Positions 1-8,118 of a stretch of DNA of 39,751 nt are shown here, one piece after another. Each line of letters starts with the position of its first letter. Position 1 is the first letter of the stretch. The notes beneath the pieces are model-generated. The model worked only from the letters and a program-made list of their open reading frames with translations, made no database searches and had not been told where the DNA came from. The DNA is from Alphaproteobacteria bacterium (GTDB lineage Bacteria; Pseudomonadota; Alphaproteobacteria; Rhizobiales; Xanthobacteraceae): assembly GCA_009781045.1 (NCBI GenBank), contig WQYW01000030.1, forward strand, positions 1 through 39,751, written 5' to 3'. The position numbers and the translations under genes are program-made.

Positions 1-757
1 CAGCGAGACAAAAATCGCTGCAAGATCAACATGAATGGCACCCTGCTGTGTGTATCGTGCCTCCATTCGAGAACCTCAGGAAATCCTGGCAACCGGCGGC
101 CGCCTTCATTCCCCATGGTATCTTTTTCACGTTGTCGCGGCACCGAAGACGCTTTTCATAACCGAGGTGAATCCGTGGCAAAATGGATGACCATCGCGGC
201 TGGAAAGGCGCAGTTTTTCCCGGATTTCGAGCCGGGTGCGACCTGCCCCTGGTCCGACCCGGGCAGTTTACACAAATCCGAATCCGTACAGGCCGCAAGG
301 CCGCGCCTGCCCCGGCAAAACCGCCGCCAACACCAGCCAGGACGGCTCGGCAAAAACCGATCTGACAGCCTGCCAAAAGGCGAACTTATCCAATGAAACC
401 AACGAGTGTGGGAGGTTTTGGCAAAACCCTGGAGTGGCCTGCCGATTCTGCGATCTGCACGGCTCCTGATCAGCGGGTCCCAGCTTCGAGCGTGCGCCTA
501 CCCTGAAATCAGGGGCTTCGGCCGGATCAAAAGTTCCATTCCGACCGACGGGGAGCCCCCATGCCCGACCAGGGAGCCGGGTCTGCCGCTTGTGCAGCGC
601 AAAACGTCGTTCAATTTCAACGTGTTGTTTTACTCCGGTGAGGGATTGAGCGAACCTGGAAGGAACCGCAATCCAGCTTTCCAGAGTTTTTCTGGATTCT
701 GGAAGCCTTAAGGATTGAGCGACGGCTTAACAGGATTCGAACTCTGGAAACGATGTA
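1..757. other. Gene-free stretch with a dispersed repeat and an inverted repeat
   Basis: I see no supportable gene here. The open frames are short and look like high-GC noise. The stretch holds copy 1 of the dispersed repeat (124-270). Near its right end, TTCCAGAGTT (679-688) is the exact reverse complement of AACTCTGGAA (740-749), and the 11-mer GGATTGAGCGA is repeated directly at 643-653 and 712-722. The inverted repeat lies just beyond the stop codon of the minus-strand PAN-domain gene, so it could act in 3' end formation, although its 51-nt loop is long for a terminator. Confidence 0.5.
124..270 (+). repeat. Dispersed intergenic repeat, copy 1
   Basis: About 147 bp that match 13512-13658 closely along the whole length, and 36208-36330 in inverted orientation. 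Shared blocks include TTTTCACGTTGTCG at the left end, ATGGATGACCATC and GGCGCAGTTTTTCCC in the middle, and TCCGACCCGG followed by CAGTT at the right end, after which the copies diverge. One frame through the middle would give a peptide like WMTIAAGKAQFFPDFEPG, similar to the peptide from copy 3. It lies in gene-free DNA. No terminal inverted repeats or target-site duplication were identified, so the element class is open. Confidence 0.8.
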
Positions 758-1285
758 TCAGCGCACCACCCCGGAGATGAAACCGACCTTGCGGCGCGGC
801 GGCTTGATGTCTTTTTTGAGGAAACAGCGTGATTCGCGGCCGACATAGCCAGGGCGGGCAAAGGTCCAGGCCCGGCATCTGGTCTCGGCGATGCAGGCCG
901 CGCGACAGGCCCCCTCACCTTCCCCATTGCGCAAATCGACGCCGCGCAGGTCCCCGCCGGGACGATCAATCGAACTTTCCATGCCTTCCCGATGCGGTTC
1001 GATCACACCCGCACCCCGCACCCCGGAGACGCAGCAGCTTTCCCGCACCCGGGGTGGCACCATATTCTTGAGCCAGCACATCGCCGAGCCGCGGCCACCG
1101 CTGGGATAGCTGAAGGTCCAGGCCCGACAGCGACGATCGCGCTCGCACTGCATCGCGCAGTCCTCCGGGTCGCCGGAGGCCACTGAAATGCGCAGATAAT
1201 CTCCGCCAGGCCGGTCAAACGACGTCTGGGCCTGCGCGGCCCCGAGACCAAGCGCAAGCACGGCACACGTGACGGCTGTCAGCAT
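758..1285 (-). CDS. Secreted protein with two PAN/Apple-like domains
   Basis: Predicted exported protein of about 175 residues. The first 19 residues (MLTAVTCAVLALGLGAAQA) form a signal peptide. Two Cys-rich repeats follow, each opening with a 'DRPGGD' segment and carrying a 'C..C......CRAWTF' core (DPEDCAMQC...CRAWTFSYP, then GACRAACIAETRCRAWTFARP). This is the PAN_4/Apple-type pattern, a disulfide-stabilised fold used for protein or carbohydrate binding. The ligand cannot be read from sequence. I chose the ATG at 1285 because AAAGGA lies three bases upstream and the signal peptide starts there. In-frame ATGs at 1342 and 1423 would add an N-terminal tail without a good ribosome binding site. 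It is transcribed alone, downstream of gshA on the same strand. Confidence 0.75.
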   Translation of the reverse strand: MLTAVTCAVLALGLGAAQAQTSFDRPGGDYLRISVASGDPEDCAMQCERDRRCRAWTFSYPSGGRGSAMCWLKNMVPPRVRESCCVSGVRGAGVIEPHREGMESSIDRPGGDLRGVDLRNGEGEGACRAACIAETRCRAWTFARPGYVGRESRCFLKKDIKPPRRKVGFISGVVR

Positions 1286-1460
1286 GCGTCCTTTGTTCAA
1301 CGGACCGTTCTCAGCTTGCTGCGTTGCGGATTCCCCTATCATTTGATCGCCACGAACCTGTACGGACGATGAACAGAACACATGCCCTGCCTCGCCGAAG
1401 GCGTTGCCCGGAAAGCCCGGCAAGCCTGGCCCTTAGGCCGACCCGACGAGGGCCGCGCTT

Positions 1461-2831
1461 TCAGAACACGCATTCCGAATAGGCGGGGTCCACCTGGCCC
1501 CGCCACGGGCCATGGAAATTCTCCAGCATTTCGTCCGCCGGGGTCCGGCCGGCATCGATGATCCGCTCCAGCGGATCAAGATGGCAGGTCTCGTCGCGTC
1601 CGTCCTGGTCCAGCTGCGCGCGCCGCTGAAGTCCCTGGCGTGCCAGAGAAAGACATTCCCTGGCCAGCGCGAGCAGGTCCTGCTGGCGGATCTGCGCCTT
1701 GAAGCCCAGGCGCGGAACCTGGTCACGCAGGCTCTGGCGCTCCTCGGCGCTCCAGTCTCTGACCATCTCCCAGGCGGCATCAAGGCTGGCGCCGTCATAG
1801 AGCAGTCCGACCCAGAACGCCGACAGCGCCGTCACCCGGCTCTTCGGGGCACCGTCGGCTCCCCGCATCTCGATATACTGCTTGACCCGCACTTCTGGGA
1901 AAATCGTCGACAGATGATTGGCCCAGTCCGACAGTGTCGGCCGCTCACCTGGAAGGACGTCACTGTGACCGTCGAAAAAGGTCCGGAACGGCAGGCCCGA
2001 AACATCGATATAGCGGTCCCCGCGCTTGACGAAATACATCGGCACATCAAGCGCGTAATCGACATAACGCTCAAACCCCATGCCCTCCTCGAAGGCGAAA
2101 GGCAGCATGCCGGAACGGGCATTGTCGGTGTCGCGCCAGATCTCGGAGCGGAACGACAAAAAGTCGTTGGGCCTCCCTTCGGTGAAGGGCGAATTCGCAA
2201 ACAGCGCGGTCGCCACCGGCTGCAGCGCCAGCGACACCCTCAGCTTCCTGACCATGTCGGCTTCCGAGGAGAAGTCGAGATTGGTCTGTACGGTGCAGGT
2301 GCGGTACATCATGTCGAGGCCGAGCGTGCCGACCTTGGGCATGTAACTGGTCATGATCCGGTAGCGCCCCTTGGGCATCACCGGGATTTCGGCCCGCGCC
2401 CATGACGGCGTGAAACCAAGACCAAGAAAGCCGATGCCGAGCGGCTCGGCGACCTCGCGCAGATGCACCACATGCTCCACCAGCTCGGTCGCGGTCTGAT
2501 GCAGGGTCTCGACCGGGGCGCCCGAAAGCTCGAACTGACCTCCCGGTTCCAGCGAGATCGCCCCGCCGCCATCCGGATCATGCAGACCGATAATATGGTC
2601 CTGTTCCATGATCGGGTCCCAGCCCAGCCGCTCCCGCATGCCCTCCAGCAGGGCCGAGATCCCTGCCGCCCCGGCATAGGCCACCGGCCTGTGGCCGACA
2701 ATGGCGAAGGGCGTCTTCTCGTGCTCGGTTCCGATACGGAACTGCGCCTCGTTCTTGATGCCGGACTCGAACCACGCGACAAGTTCATCACGTGACTTGA
2801 GGGGGGTCATATCGATCTGATCTCGCGCCAT
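1461..2831 (-). CDS. gshA: Glutamate-cysteine ligase, rhizobial/plant type
   Basis: Catalyses ATP-dependent joining of L-glutamate and L-cysteine to gamma-glutamylcysteine, the first step of glutathione synthesis in the cytosol. The 456-residue product fits the alphaproteobacterial/plant GCS2 family, not the longer E. coli enzyme. Visible family marks are GTEHEKTPFAI near residues 34-44, the glycine-rich GGGAISLEPGGQFELSGAP, and YMPKVGTLGLDMMYRTCTVQ. I chose the ATG at 2831 (MARDQIDMTP), preceded by AAGTGAG; the frame stays open to 2894 but the extra residues do not look like the family N-terminus. The glutathione theme recurs in the nearby GST gene at 3698, although the two are separate transcription units. 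Confidence 0.93.
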   Translation of the reverse strand: MARDQIDMTPLKSRDELVAWFESGIKNEAQFRIGTEHEKTPFAIVGHRPVAYAGAAGISALLEGMRERLGWDPIMEQDHIIGLHDPDGGGAISLEPGGQFELSGAPVETLHQTATELVEHVVHLREVAEPLGIGFLGLGFTPSWARAEIPVMPKGRYRIMTSYMPKVGTLGLDMMYRTCTVQTNLDFSSEADMVRKLRVSLALQPVATALFANSPFTEGRPNDFLSFRSEIWRDTDNARSGMLPFAFEEGMGFERYVDYALDVPMYFVKRGDRYIDVSGLPFRTFFDGHSDVLPGERPTLSDWANHLSTIFPEVRVKQYIEMRGADGAPKSRVTALSAFWVGLLYDGASLDAAWEMVRDWSAEERQSLRDQVPRLGFKAQIRQQDLLALARECLSLARQGLQRRAQLDQDGRDETCHLDPLERIIDAGRTPADEMLENFHGPWRGQVDPAYSECVF

Positions 2832-2960
2832 ATCAAACTCACTTAAAAGGGCGCTTCGACTGAACGCGCATGGGTCCGGGGGTAAAACCCGCATTCTGCG
2901 CCTTCTCGGGCGAGGGATCGCGGGGGTGAATTCCTTGTAGCATCAATCATTGCAATCCCT

Positions 2961-3449
2961 TCATGGCAATGCCGACATCGAATCATCCGGCAGCGGCCGC
3001 CTTGCGGTACTGGAGCACCCCAGACGGTCGAGCAGCGCACAGAGTTCCAGCACCTCGGCGTCCGACAGTTTCGAGCCGACATGCTGTTCGATCGCGCTGG
3101 CATAGGCGCTCCACATCCGCTTCTGGAGCTCCCGGCCCGCCGCCGTGATCCCGATAAACTGGCCGCGACGGTCGATCCGGCATTCCCGCCGCGCCGCCAG
3201 ACCTTCCTCGACCAGGCGGTCAATCAGGCGCGACATCGCATATTGCGGAATAAGGAGGTGGCGTTCAAGTTCGACCGGACGCAATTCGCCCTTCTGCGAA
3301 TGCACCAGTTCCAGCAGCACATCATACCACAGAAGCGGCGGAAAGCCGGCTTTCTTCAGGTCCTGCTCCACCGCATCAAGCACCCGGCTCTGCACCTGAA
3401 CCAGACGGGCCCAGGCGGCCGTCGCATCCTGCGGTGATCTCCCCGTCAT
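2961..3449 (-). CDS. MarR-family transcriptional regulator
   Basis: A 162-residue winged-helix repressor of the MarR family. Residues about 30-110 carry the wHTH (LWYDVLLELVHSQKG, then LLIPQYAMSRLIDRLVEEGL as recognition helix, then the wing RRECRIDRRGQFIGIT), flanked by helices typical of the dimerisation domain. MarR proteins bind palindromes as dimers and are released by small aromatic or reactive ligands, or by thiol oxidation. The ligand here is unknown. It is transcribed away from the glutathione S-transferase gene at 3698, and the intergenic region contains a near-perfect palindrome overlapping a promoter, so it probably controls gst and itself. The start ATG at 3449 gives the expected family N-terminus. 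Confidence 0.9.
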   Translation of the reverse strand: MTGRSPQDATAAWARLVQVQSRVLDAVEQDLKKAGFPPLLWYDVLLELVHSQKGELRPVELERHLLIPQYAMSRLIDRLVEEGLAARRECRIDRRGQFIGITAAGRELQKRMWSAYASAIEQHVGSKLSDAEVLELCALLDRLGCSSTARRPLPDDSMSALP

Positions 3450-3528
3450 CCTTCAACACCCTGAAAAACCGCCAGAGGCCGCTCCCGGCCCCTCACCCAG
3501 CTTCGGTCCCCTTCGGTCCGCATCCATC

Positions 3529-3556
3529 TTGACTATTTGATGCAATTGCATCTAAT
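3529..3556 (+). promoter_or_regulatory. Promoter for gst with palindromic operator in the spacer
   Basis: TTGACT (3529-3534) and TCTAAT (3551-3556) form a sigma-70-like pair with a 16-bp spacer pointing at the GST gene. The 14-bp perfect palindrome GATGCAATTGCATC sits at 3539-3552, and with one mismatch on each side it extends to 20 bp (3536-3555). A dimeric repressor bound here would cover the spacer and the -10 hexamer. With a marR gene divergently transcribed next door, this is the obvious candidate operator. The assignment to that MarR protein is inferred. Confidence 0.7.
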
Positions 3557-3697
3557 CAGCTTCCGCTCGACAAAGCTAGTCAGGCCGAGCCCAAAAGGGC
3601 CGGGATTTGCGGCCGGGCCTGAGCCGGAACAGCATTTTTTTCAAAAAGCCAGCCCGCGCATCCGGCGTTGCCCGGTGCGCCACCTCCGGAGACTGCC

Positions 3698-4312
3698 ATG
3701 AAGCTTTATTATTCGCCTGGAGCCTGTTCTCTGTCCCCGCATATCGCCCTCCTCGAAGCCGGCCTGCCCTATGAACTGGTCAGGGTCGATATCCGTGCCA
3801 GGAAACTCGCAAACGGCGACGACTATCTCAGGATCAACCCCAAGGGCCAGGTGCCGGCGCTCGGTCTCGACAATGGAGCGATCCTGACCGAAGGCGCAGT
3901 CCTGGTCCAGATCATCGCCGACCAGGTTCCGGAACGCGGCCTGGCGCCCCCACGCGACAGTTTCGAGCGCTACCGTCTGCTCGAATGGCTCAACTTTATT
4001 TCCTCCGAGCTGCACAAGACCTTTTCGCCGCTCTTTGCGCCCAGTCTGTCAAACGACACCAAGGCCTTCTTCAAGGACCGGCTGATGGCGAAATTCGCCT
4101 ATGTCGACACTGCGCTGGCGAGCAAAGACTATCTCATGGGTGAGCGCTTCACGGTTGCCGACGGCTATGTCTTCACCGTTCTGACCTGGGCCGAGGCCAT
4201 GAAATTCGACCTCTCGGGCCTCCCCACCCTGCTCGCCTACAAGGCCCGCGTCGCCGCCCGGCCGATGGTGCAGGAGGCGCTGCGGCGCGAGCACGACGCC
4301 CAGAGCGCGTAA
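3698..4312 (+). CDS. Glutathione S-transferase, beta class
   Basis: A 204-residue cytosolic GST. The N-terminal thioredoxin-like domain begins MKLYYSPGACSLSP, with Cys10 at the position of the catalytic or mixed-disulfide cysteine of bacterial beta-class GSTs, and contains the cis-proline region NPKGQVPAL near residue 55. The C-terminal helical domain (from about residue 90) has the N-capping segment GERFTVADGYVFTVL. It conjugates glutathione to electrophiles or reduces glutathione mixed disulfides; the physiological substrate is unknown. The ATG at 3698 follows CCGGAGACTGCC, a good ribosome binding site, and yields the family N-terminus. The divergent marR gene and intervening palindrome suggest induction by a toxic small molecule. 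It ends at a strong hairpin shared with the convergent fadJ gene. Confidence 0.9.
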   Translation: MKLYYSPGACSLSPHIALLEAGLPYELVRVDIRARKLANGDDYLRINPKGQVPALGLDNGAILTEGAVLVQIIADQVPERGLAPPRDSFERYRLLEWLNFISSELHKTFSPLFAPSLSNDTKAFFKDRLMAKFAYVDTALASKDYLMGERFTVADGYVFTVLTWAEAMKFDLSGLPTLLAYKARVAARPMVQEALRREHDAQSA

Positions 4313-4374
4313 AGATAAAGGACAGCTTCTGCCCCACCTGCAGGTCCGCCTGCCGCAGGGCGCAGGCATCAGAT

Positions 4375-4409
4375 AAAGGCCGGGCGCGCAGCACCGCTCC
4401 CGGCCTTTT
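4375..4409. terminator. Bidirectional intrinsic terminator between gst and fadJ
   Basis: AAAGGCCGGG (4375-4384) and CCCGGCCTTT (4399-4408) form a perfect 10-bp stem with a 14-nt loop. T tracts follow in the plus direction and, as TTT, in the minus direction. It lies between the convergent stops at 4312 and 4420, so it can serve both genes. Confidence 0.8.
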
Positions 4410-4419
4410 CAGCCGGCGT

Positions 4420-6621
4420 TCATGCGCCTGCGAAGCGGCTGTAGAAAGTCTCACCGCGCGCCGCCATCTCTTCGAGCAGCGGCGGCGGGGTGAAGCGGGC
4501 ACCGAATTTCTCTTCCAGGGCACGGCAGACCTTGAGAAATTCGCTCACCCCCATAAAATCGATATAGGACAGCGCCCCGCCGGTGAACGGTGCGAAGCCG
4601 AAACCGAGGATCGAGCCGACATCGGCTTCACGCGGATCGGTGATCACACCTTCCGCAACCGTGCGCGCAGCTTCCACCGCCTGCACCACCAGAAAACGCT
4701 GTTTCAGTTCCCCGACATCGATGGCGTCGCCCTCGAGCTGCCGCCGCTGCAGCGCCTTGAGACCCGGCCACAGGCTCTTGGGCCCCTTGCCCCTGGGCGG
4801 ATAATCGTAAAAGCCCATGGCATTCTTGCGCCCGAGGCGGCCCTGGTTCTCGACCAGTTCCACCATCAGACCTTTCATGTCCTGATTGACCGCCTCAGGG
4901 CCGAGATCGGCTTCGGTCGCCCTCATGATTTTGAGCGAAAGGTCGAGGGCGACCTCGTCCGACAGTGACAGGGGCCCCACCGGCATTCCGGCCATGCGCG
5001 CAGAGTTCTCGACCATCGCCGGCGGCACGCCGTCGAGGAACATCTCGACGCCCTCGGCAACATAGCGCATGACGCAGCGGTTGGCGAAGAAGCCGCGGGA
5101 ATCACTGACCACGATCGGGGTCTTGCCGATCATCCGGATATAGTCGATCGCACTCGCCAGTGCCGCCTCTCCCGTATTGCGTCCGCGAATAACCTCGACC
5201 AGCAGCATCTTCTCAACCGGCGAGAAGAAGTGGATGCCGATAAAGCGCTCCGGGTCACAGAAGGACTCCGCAAGCGAGGAGATCGGCAGCGTCGAGGTGT
5301 TGGAGGCAAAGATGGTGCCCGGCCCGAGATGCGGCGCTGCCCTGGCGAAGGTCTCGGCCTTGACCTTGCGGTCCTCGAACACCGCCTCGATCACGAGATC
5401 ACAGCCTTTTATCGCGGCATAGTCGGCACTCGCCTCGATGCGTGCCGCCAGCGCGTCCCTCTCGGCCGGCCTGGCCCGGCCTTTGGCAATCCGGCCCTCG
5501 ATGATGCCGAGCGCCTGGGCCTTGCCCTTGTCGGCGCTGTCCTGATCGCGATCAATCAGGACCACATCCAGCCCGGCGCGCGCCGAGACATAGCCGATGC
5601 TGGCACCCATGAAACCGGCCCCGATGATGGCGATGCGTTTGAGTTCCGTCGGCGCCACGCCCGCCGGGCGCCGCGCCCCTTTGTTGAGTTCCTGCAGCGA
5701 CAGAAACAGGGTGCGGATCATGGCAGCGGCCTCTTTCGTCCGCAGCACATGGGTGAAATAGCGCGACTCCATCCTGAGGCCGGCATCGATGGGCAGCAGC
5801 AGCCCCTCGTAGACGCAGCTCATGATGGCCCGCGCCGCCGGGTAATTGTCATAGGTCTCGCGGCGATAGATGGCATTGCCGGCCGGGAACAGCATCATGC
5901 TGGCCTTCGAGAACACCGGCCCGCCGGGAAGCTTGAAATTCCTGTCATCCCACGGCGCCACCGCGCTGCCGCCGCCTTTGATCCAGGCCTTCGCCGCGCC
6001 GACCAGATCCGCCGCTGCCACCACGGCGTGGATCAGCCTGAGCGCTTTGGCCTTGTCGAGACTCAGCATGTCGCCCTTGAGCAGGATCGTCATCGCATCC
6101 TGCGGCGACACCAGGCGCGGAATGCGCTGGGTGCCGCCGCCGCCGGGCAGCAGACCGACCTTGACCTCCGGCAGGCCGAGACGGGCCTTGGGATTTTCCG
6201 CAGCCACGCGGTAATGGCAGCACAGCGTCAGTTCAAAGCCGCCGCCCAGCGCCATGCCGTTGATCGCCGCCACCCAGGGCTTGCCGCAGGTCTCGATGCG
6301 GCGCCCGAGCTGCGAGAGCCTCTGGCAGTGCTCAAACAACAGCGCCGTGGCCGCCGCCTCGCCCTGCTCGCGGGCCACCTCGCGATAGGCCTGGTTCATG
6401 CGCTCGAGCATGGCGAGATCGGCACCGGCACAGAACGCCTCCTTGCCCGAGGTGAGAACGACGCCCTTGACGGCACCGTCCTGCGTGGTCGCCGTCACGA
6501 TCTGTTCGAGTTCGCCGATCGAGGACTCATCGAACACATTCATCGCCCGTCCCGGCATGTCCCAGCTGACAAGCGCGATGCCGTCGCCATCGATCTCCAG
6601 GGTGAAATTCGTGAAAGCCAT
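4420..6621 (-). CDS. fadJ: FadJ-type bifunctional enoyl-CoA hydratase / 3-hydroxyacyl-CoA dehydrogenase
   Basis: Performs hydration of trans-2-enoyl-CoA and NAD-dependent oxidation of L-3-hydroxyacyl-CoA in fatty-acid beta-oxidation. The roughly 733-residue product has an N-terminal crotonase domain ([12 protein letters not shown] oxyanion-hole segment; [19 protein letters not shown] with the catalytic Glu region). A Rossmann domain follows ([13 protein letters not shown] near residue 328), then the 3HCDH signature [17 protein letters not shown] near residue 460, and two C-terminal 3HCDH domains. The start is uncertain: three ATGs (6651, 6636, 6621) and a TTG (6666) are in frame. I prefer 6621, which gives [18 protein letters not shown] and has GAAGAG just upstream. 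The leader carries a 19-bp tandem repeat. Upstream on the same strand are the thiolase and acyl-CoA dehydrogenase, forming one beta-oxidation operon. Confidence 0.92.
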   Translation of the reverse strand: MAFTNFTLEIDGDGIALVSWDMPGRAMNVFDESSIGELEQIVTATTQDGAVKGVVLTSGKEAFCAGADLAMLERMNQAYREVAREQGEAAATALLFEHCQRLSQLGRRIETCGKPWVAAINGMALGGGFELTLCCHYRVAAENPKARLGLPEVKVGLLPGGGGTQRIPRLVSPQDAMTILLKGDMLSLDKAKALRLIHAVVAAADLVGAAKAWIKGGGSAVAPWDDRNFKLPGGPVFSKASMMLFPAGNAIYRRETYDNYPAARAIMSCVYEGLLLPIDAGLRMESRYFTHVLRTKEAAAMIRTLFLSLQELNKGARRPAGVAPTELKRIAIIGAGFMGASIGYVSARAGLDVVLIDRDQDSADKGKAQALGIIEGRIAKGRARPAERDALAARIEASADYAAIKGCDLVIEAVFEDRKVKAETFARAAPHLGPGTIFASNTSTLPISSLAESFCDPERFIGIHFFSPVEKMLLVEVIRGRNTGEAALASAIDYIRMIGKTPIVVSDSRGFFANRCVMRYVAEGVEMFLDGVPPAMVENSARMAGMPVGPLSLSDEVALDLSLKIMRATEADLGPEAVNQDMKGLMVELVENQGRLGRKNAMGFYDYPPRGKGPKSLWPGLKALQRRQLEGDAIDVGELKQRFLVVQAVEAARTVAEGVITDPREADVGSILGFGFAPFTGGALSYIDFMGVSEFLKVCRALEEKFGARFTPPPLLEEMAARGETFYSRFAGA

Positions 6622-6653
6622 TTTCTCTTCAGCCATGTTCGGTTCAGCCATTT

Positions 6654-6721
6654 CCTGTTGAGGCAAGACTTACCTGTTGAGGCAAGACTTACTTGTTGAG
6701 GCAAGACCTGTTGAAGCAAGG
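6654..6721. repeat. 19-bp tandem repeat at the fadJ translation start
   Basis: Two identical 19-bp units (CCTGTTGAGGCAAGACTTA at 6654-6672 and 6673-6691) are followed by a 16-bp partial unit (6692-6707) and a 14-bp degenerate unit (6708-6721). In the sense of the fadJ mRNA each unit contains CAACAGG, an AGG that could mimic a ribosome binding site, and a TTG. The array overlaps the most upstream possible start codons of fadJ. Confidence 0.85.
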
Positions 6722-6818
6722 CTTTCGCTTTTCACGGTGCGCGCCCTCGCCTCACTGCTTTCAACCGGCTCAAAGGCTGCGACCATTCGCGAAGGCCGCA
6801 AGCTTCGAGCACGCTTTC

Positions 6819-8027
6819 TCACACACGCTCAATCAGCGTCGCAGTACCCATGCCGCCGCCGATGCACAGCGTCACCAGTGCGGTGGATCGGTGGCTGCGC
6901 TCCAGTTCGTCGAGCGCGGTGCCCAGGATCATGGCCCCGGTCGCGCCCAGGGGATGGCCGAGCGCGATGGCGCCGCCATTGACGTTGATGCGGTCGATAT
7001 CGAGGCTGAAGGCCTGGATGTAGCGCAGCACCACGGCGGCGAAGGCCTCATTGACCTCGAACAGGTCGATGTCCGACAGCGTCATGCCACAGCGTGACAA
7101 CAGCTTCCTGGTGACGTCGACCGGACCGGTGAGCATGATCGCCGGTTCGGAGCCGATCGTGGCAAAAGCCCGCACTCTTGCCCGCGGCGTCAGACCGAAG
7201 CGGGCTCCGGCATCGCGACTGCCGAGCAGCACGGCGCTGGCGCCATCGACGATGCCGGAGGAGTTGCCGGGGTGATGGACGAAGTTGAGCCGCTCGATCT
7301 CGGGATGGGCCTGCACCGCAACCCCGTCGAAGCCGCCCATCTGCGCCATCATGGTGAAGGCGGGCTGCAGCGCAGAAAGCGACTCCATTGTGGTCGAGGG
7401 CCGCATATGTTCGTCGCGCGCCAGGATGGCGAGGCCGTTGATGTCCGTCACCGGCACCACCGAGCGGTCAAAGCGCCCCTCCCCCCAGGCCTGCGCCGCC
7501 AGTTGCTGGCTGCGCACCGCATAAGCGTCGACATCTTCACGGGAGAACCCGTATTTGGTAGCGATCAGATCCGCCGACACACCCTGCGGCATGAAATAGG
7601 CCGGCACCGCAATCGAGGGATCCATCGGCCAGGCCCCGCCCGAGGCCCCGATGCCGACCCGGCTCATCGACTCCGCCCCGCCGGCGATCACCAGATCATG
7701 CTGACCGCTCATGATCTGGGCGGCGGCAAAATTGACAGCGTCGAGTCCGGAAGCACAGAAGCGGTTGATCTGAACCCCCGGCACGCCCTCGCCCAGCCCG
7801 GCCTTGAGCGCGGCAAAGCGCGCCAGGTCGCAGCCGGCCTCGCCGACCGGGTCAACCACGCCGAGTATGACATCGTCGACCACGTTTTCGGTCAGTCTGT
7901 TGCGCTCCTTGAGCGCTCGAATCGGCACCGTGGCAAGCGCCAGTGCCGTGACCTCGTGCAGCGCACCATCCGGCTTGCCGCGGCCGCGCGGCGTGCGCAC
8001 ATGATCATAGATATATGCCTCAGGCAT
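6819..8027 (-). CDS. fadA: Acetyl-CoA C-acyltransferase (thiolase)
   Basis: Thiolytic cleavage of 3-ketoacyl-CoA, the last step of beta-oxidation. The 402-residue product has all thiolase marks: nucleophilic Cys near residue 90 in INRFCASGLDAVNF, the His-containing NVNGGAIALGHPLGATGA, and the C-terminal CIGGGMGTATLIERV with the second active-site Cys. The start at 8027 (MPEAYIYDHVRTPRGRG) is set by a near-ideal GAAGGAGG six bases upstream; the ATG at 8042 lies before that site and is not credible. It lies between the acyl-CoA dehydrogenase (91-bp gap) and fadJ (about 200-bp gap) on the same strand. A biosynthetic acetoacetyl-CoA thiolase is possible in principle, but the neighbours favour degradation. 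The symbol is assigned by role. Confidence 0.92.
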   Translation of the reverse strand: MPEAYIYDHVRTPRGRGKPDGALHEVTALALATVPIRALKERNRLTENVVDDVILGVVDPVGEAGCDLARFAALKAGLGEGVPGVQINRFCASGLDAVNFAAAQIMSGQHDLVIAGGAESMSRVGIGASGGAWPMDPSIAVPAYFMPQGVSADLIATKYGFSREDVDAYAVRSQQLAAQAWGEGRFDRSVVPVTDINGLAILARDEHMRPSTTMESLSALQPAFTMMAQMGGFDGVAVQAHPEIERLNFVHHPGNSSGIVDGASAVLLGSRDAGARFGLTPRARVRAFATIGSEPAIMLTGPVDVTRKLLSRCGMTLSDIDLFEVNEAFAAVVLRYIQAFSLDIDRINVNGGAIALGHPLGATGAMILGTALDELERSHRSTALVTLCIGGGMGTATLIERV

Positions 8028-8118
8028 GACGCCCTCCTTCAAAAAAAACGGAAAACCCGCACAGCTGCAGGAACCTGAAGAGATCCGGAGCCTGCAGAGA
8101 ACCGGTCGCCTTCACGTT

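Noticed and set aside
5230..6699. 489-codon plus-strand open frame opposite fadJ
   Set aside because: Shadow frame of a gene with full crotonase and 3HCDH motifs.
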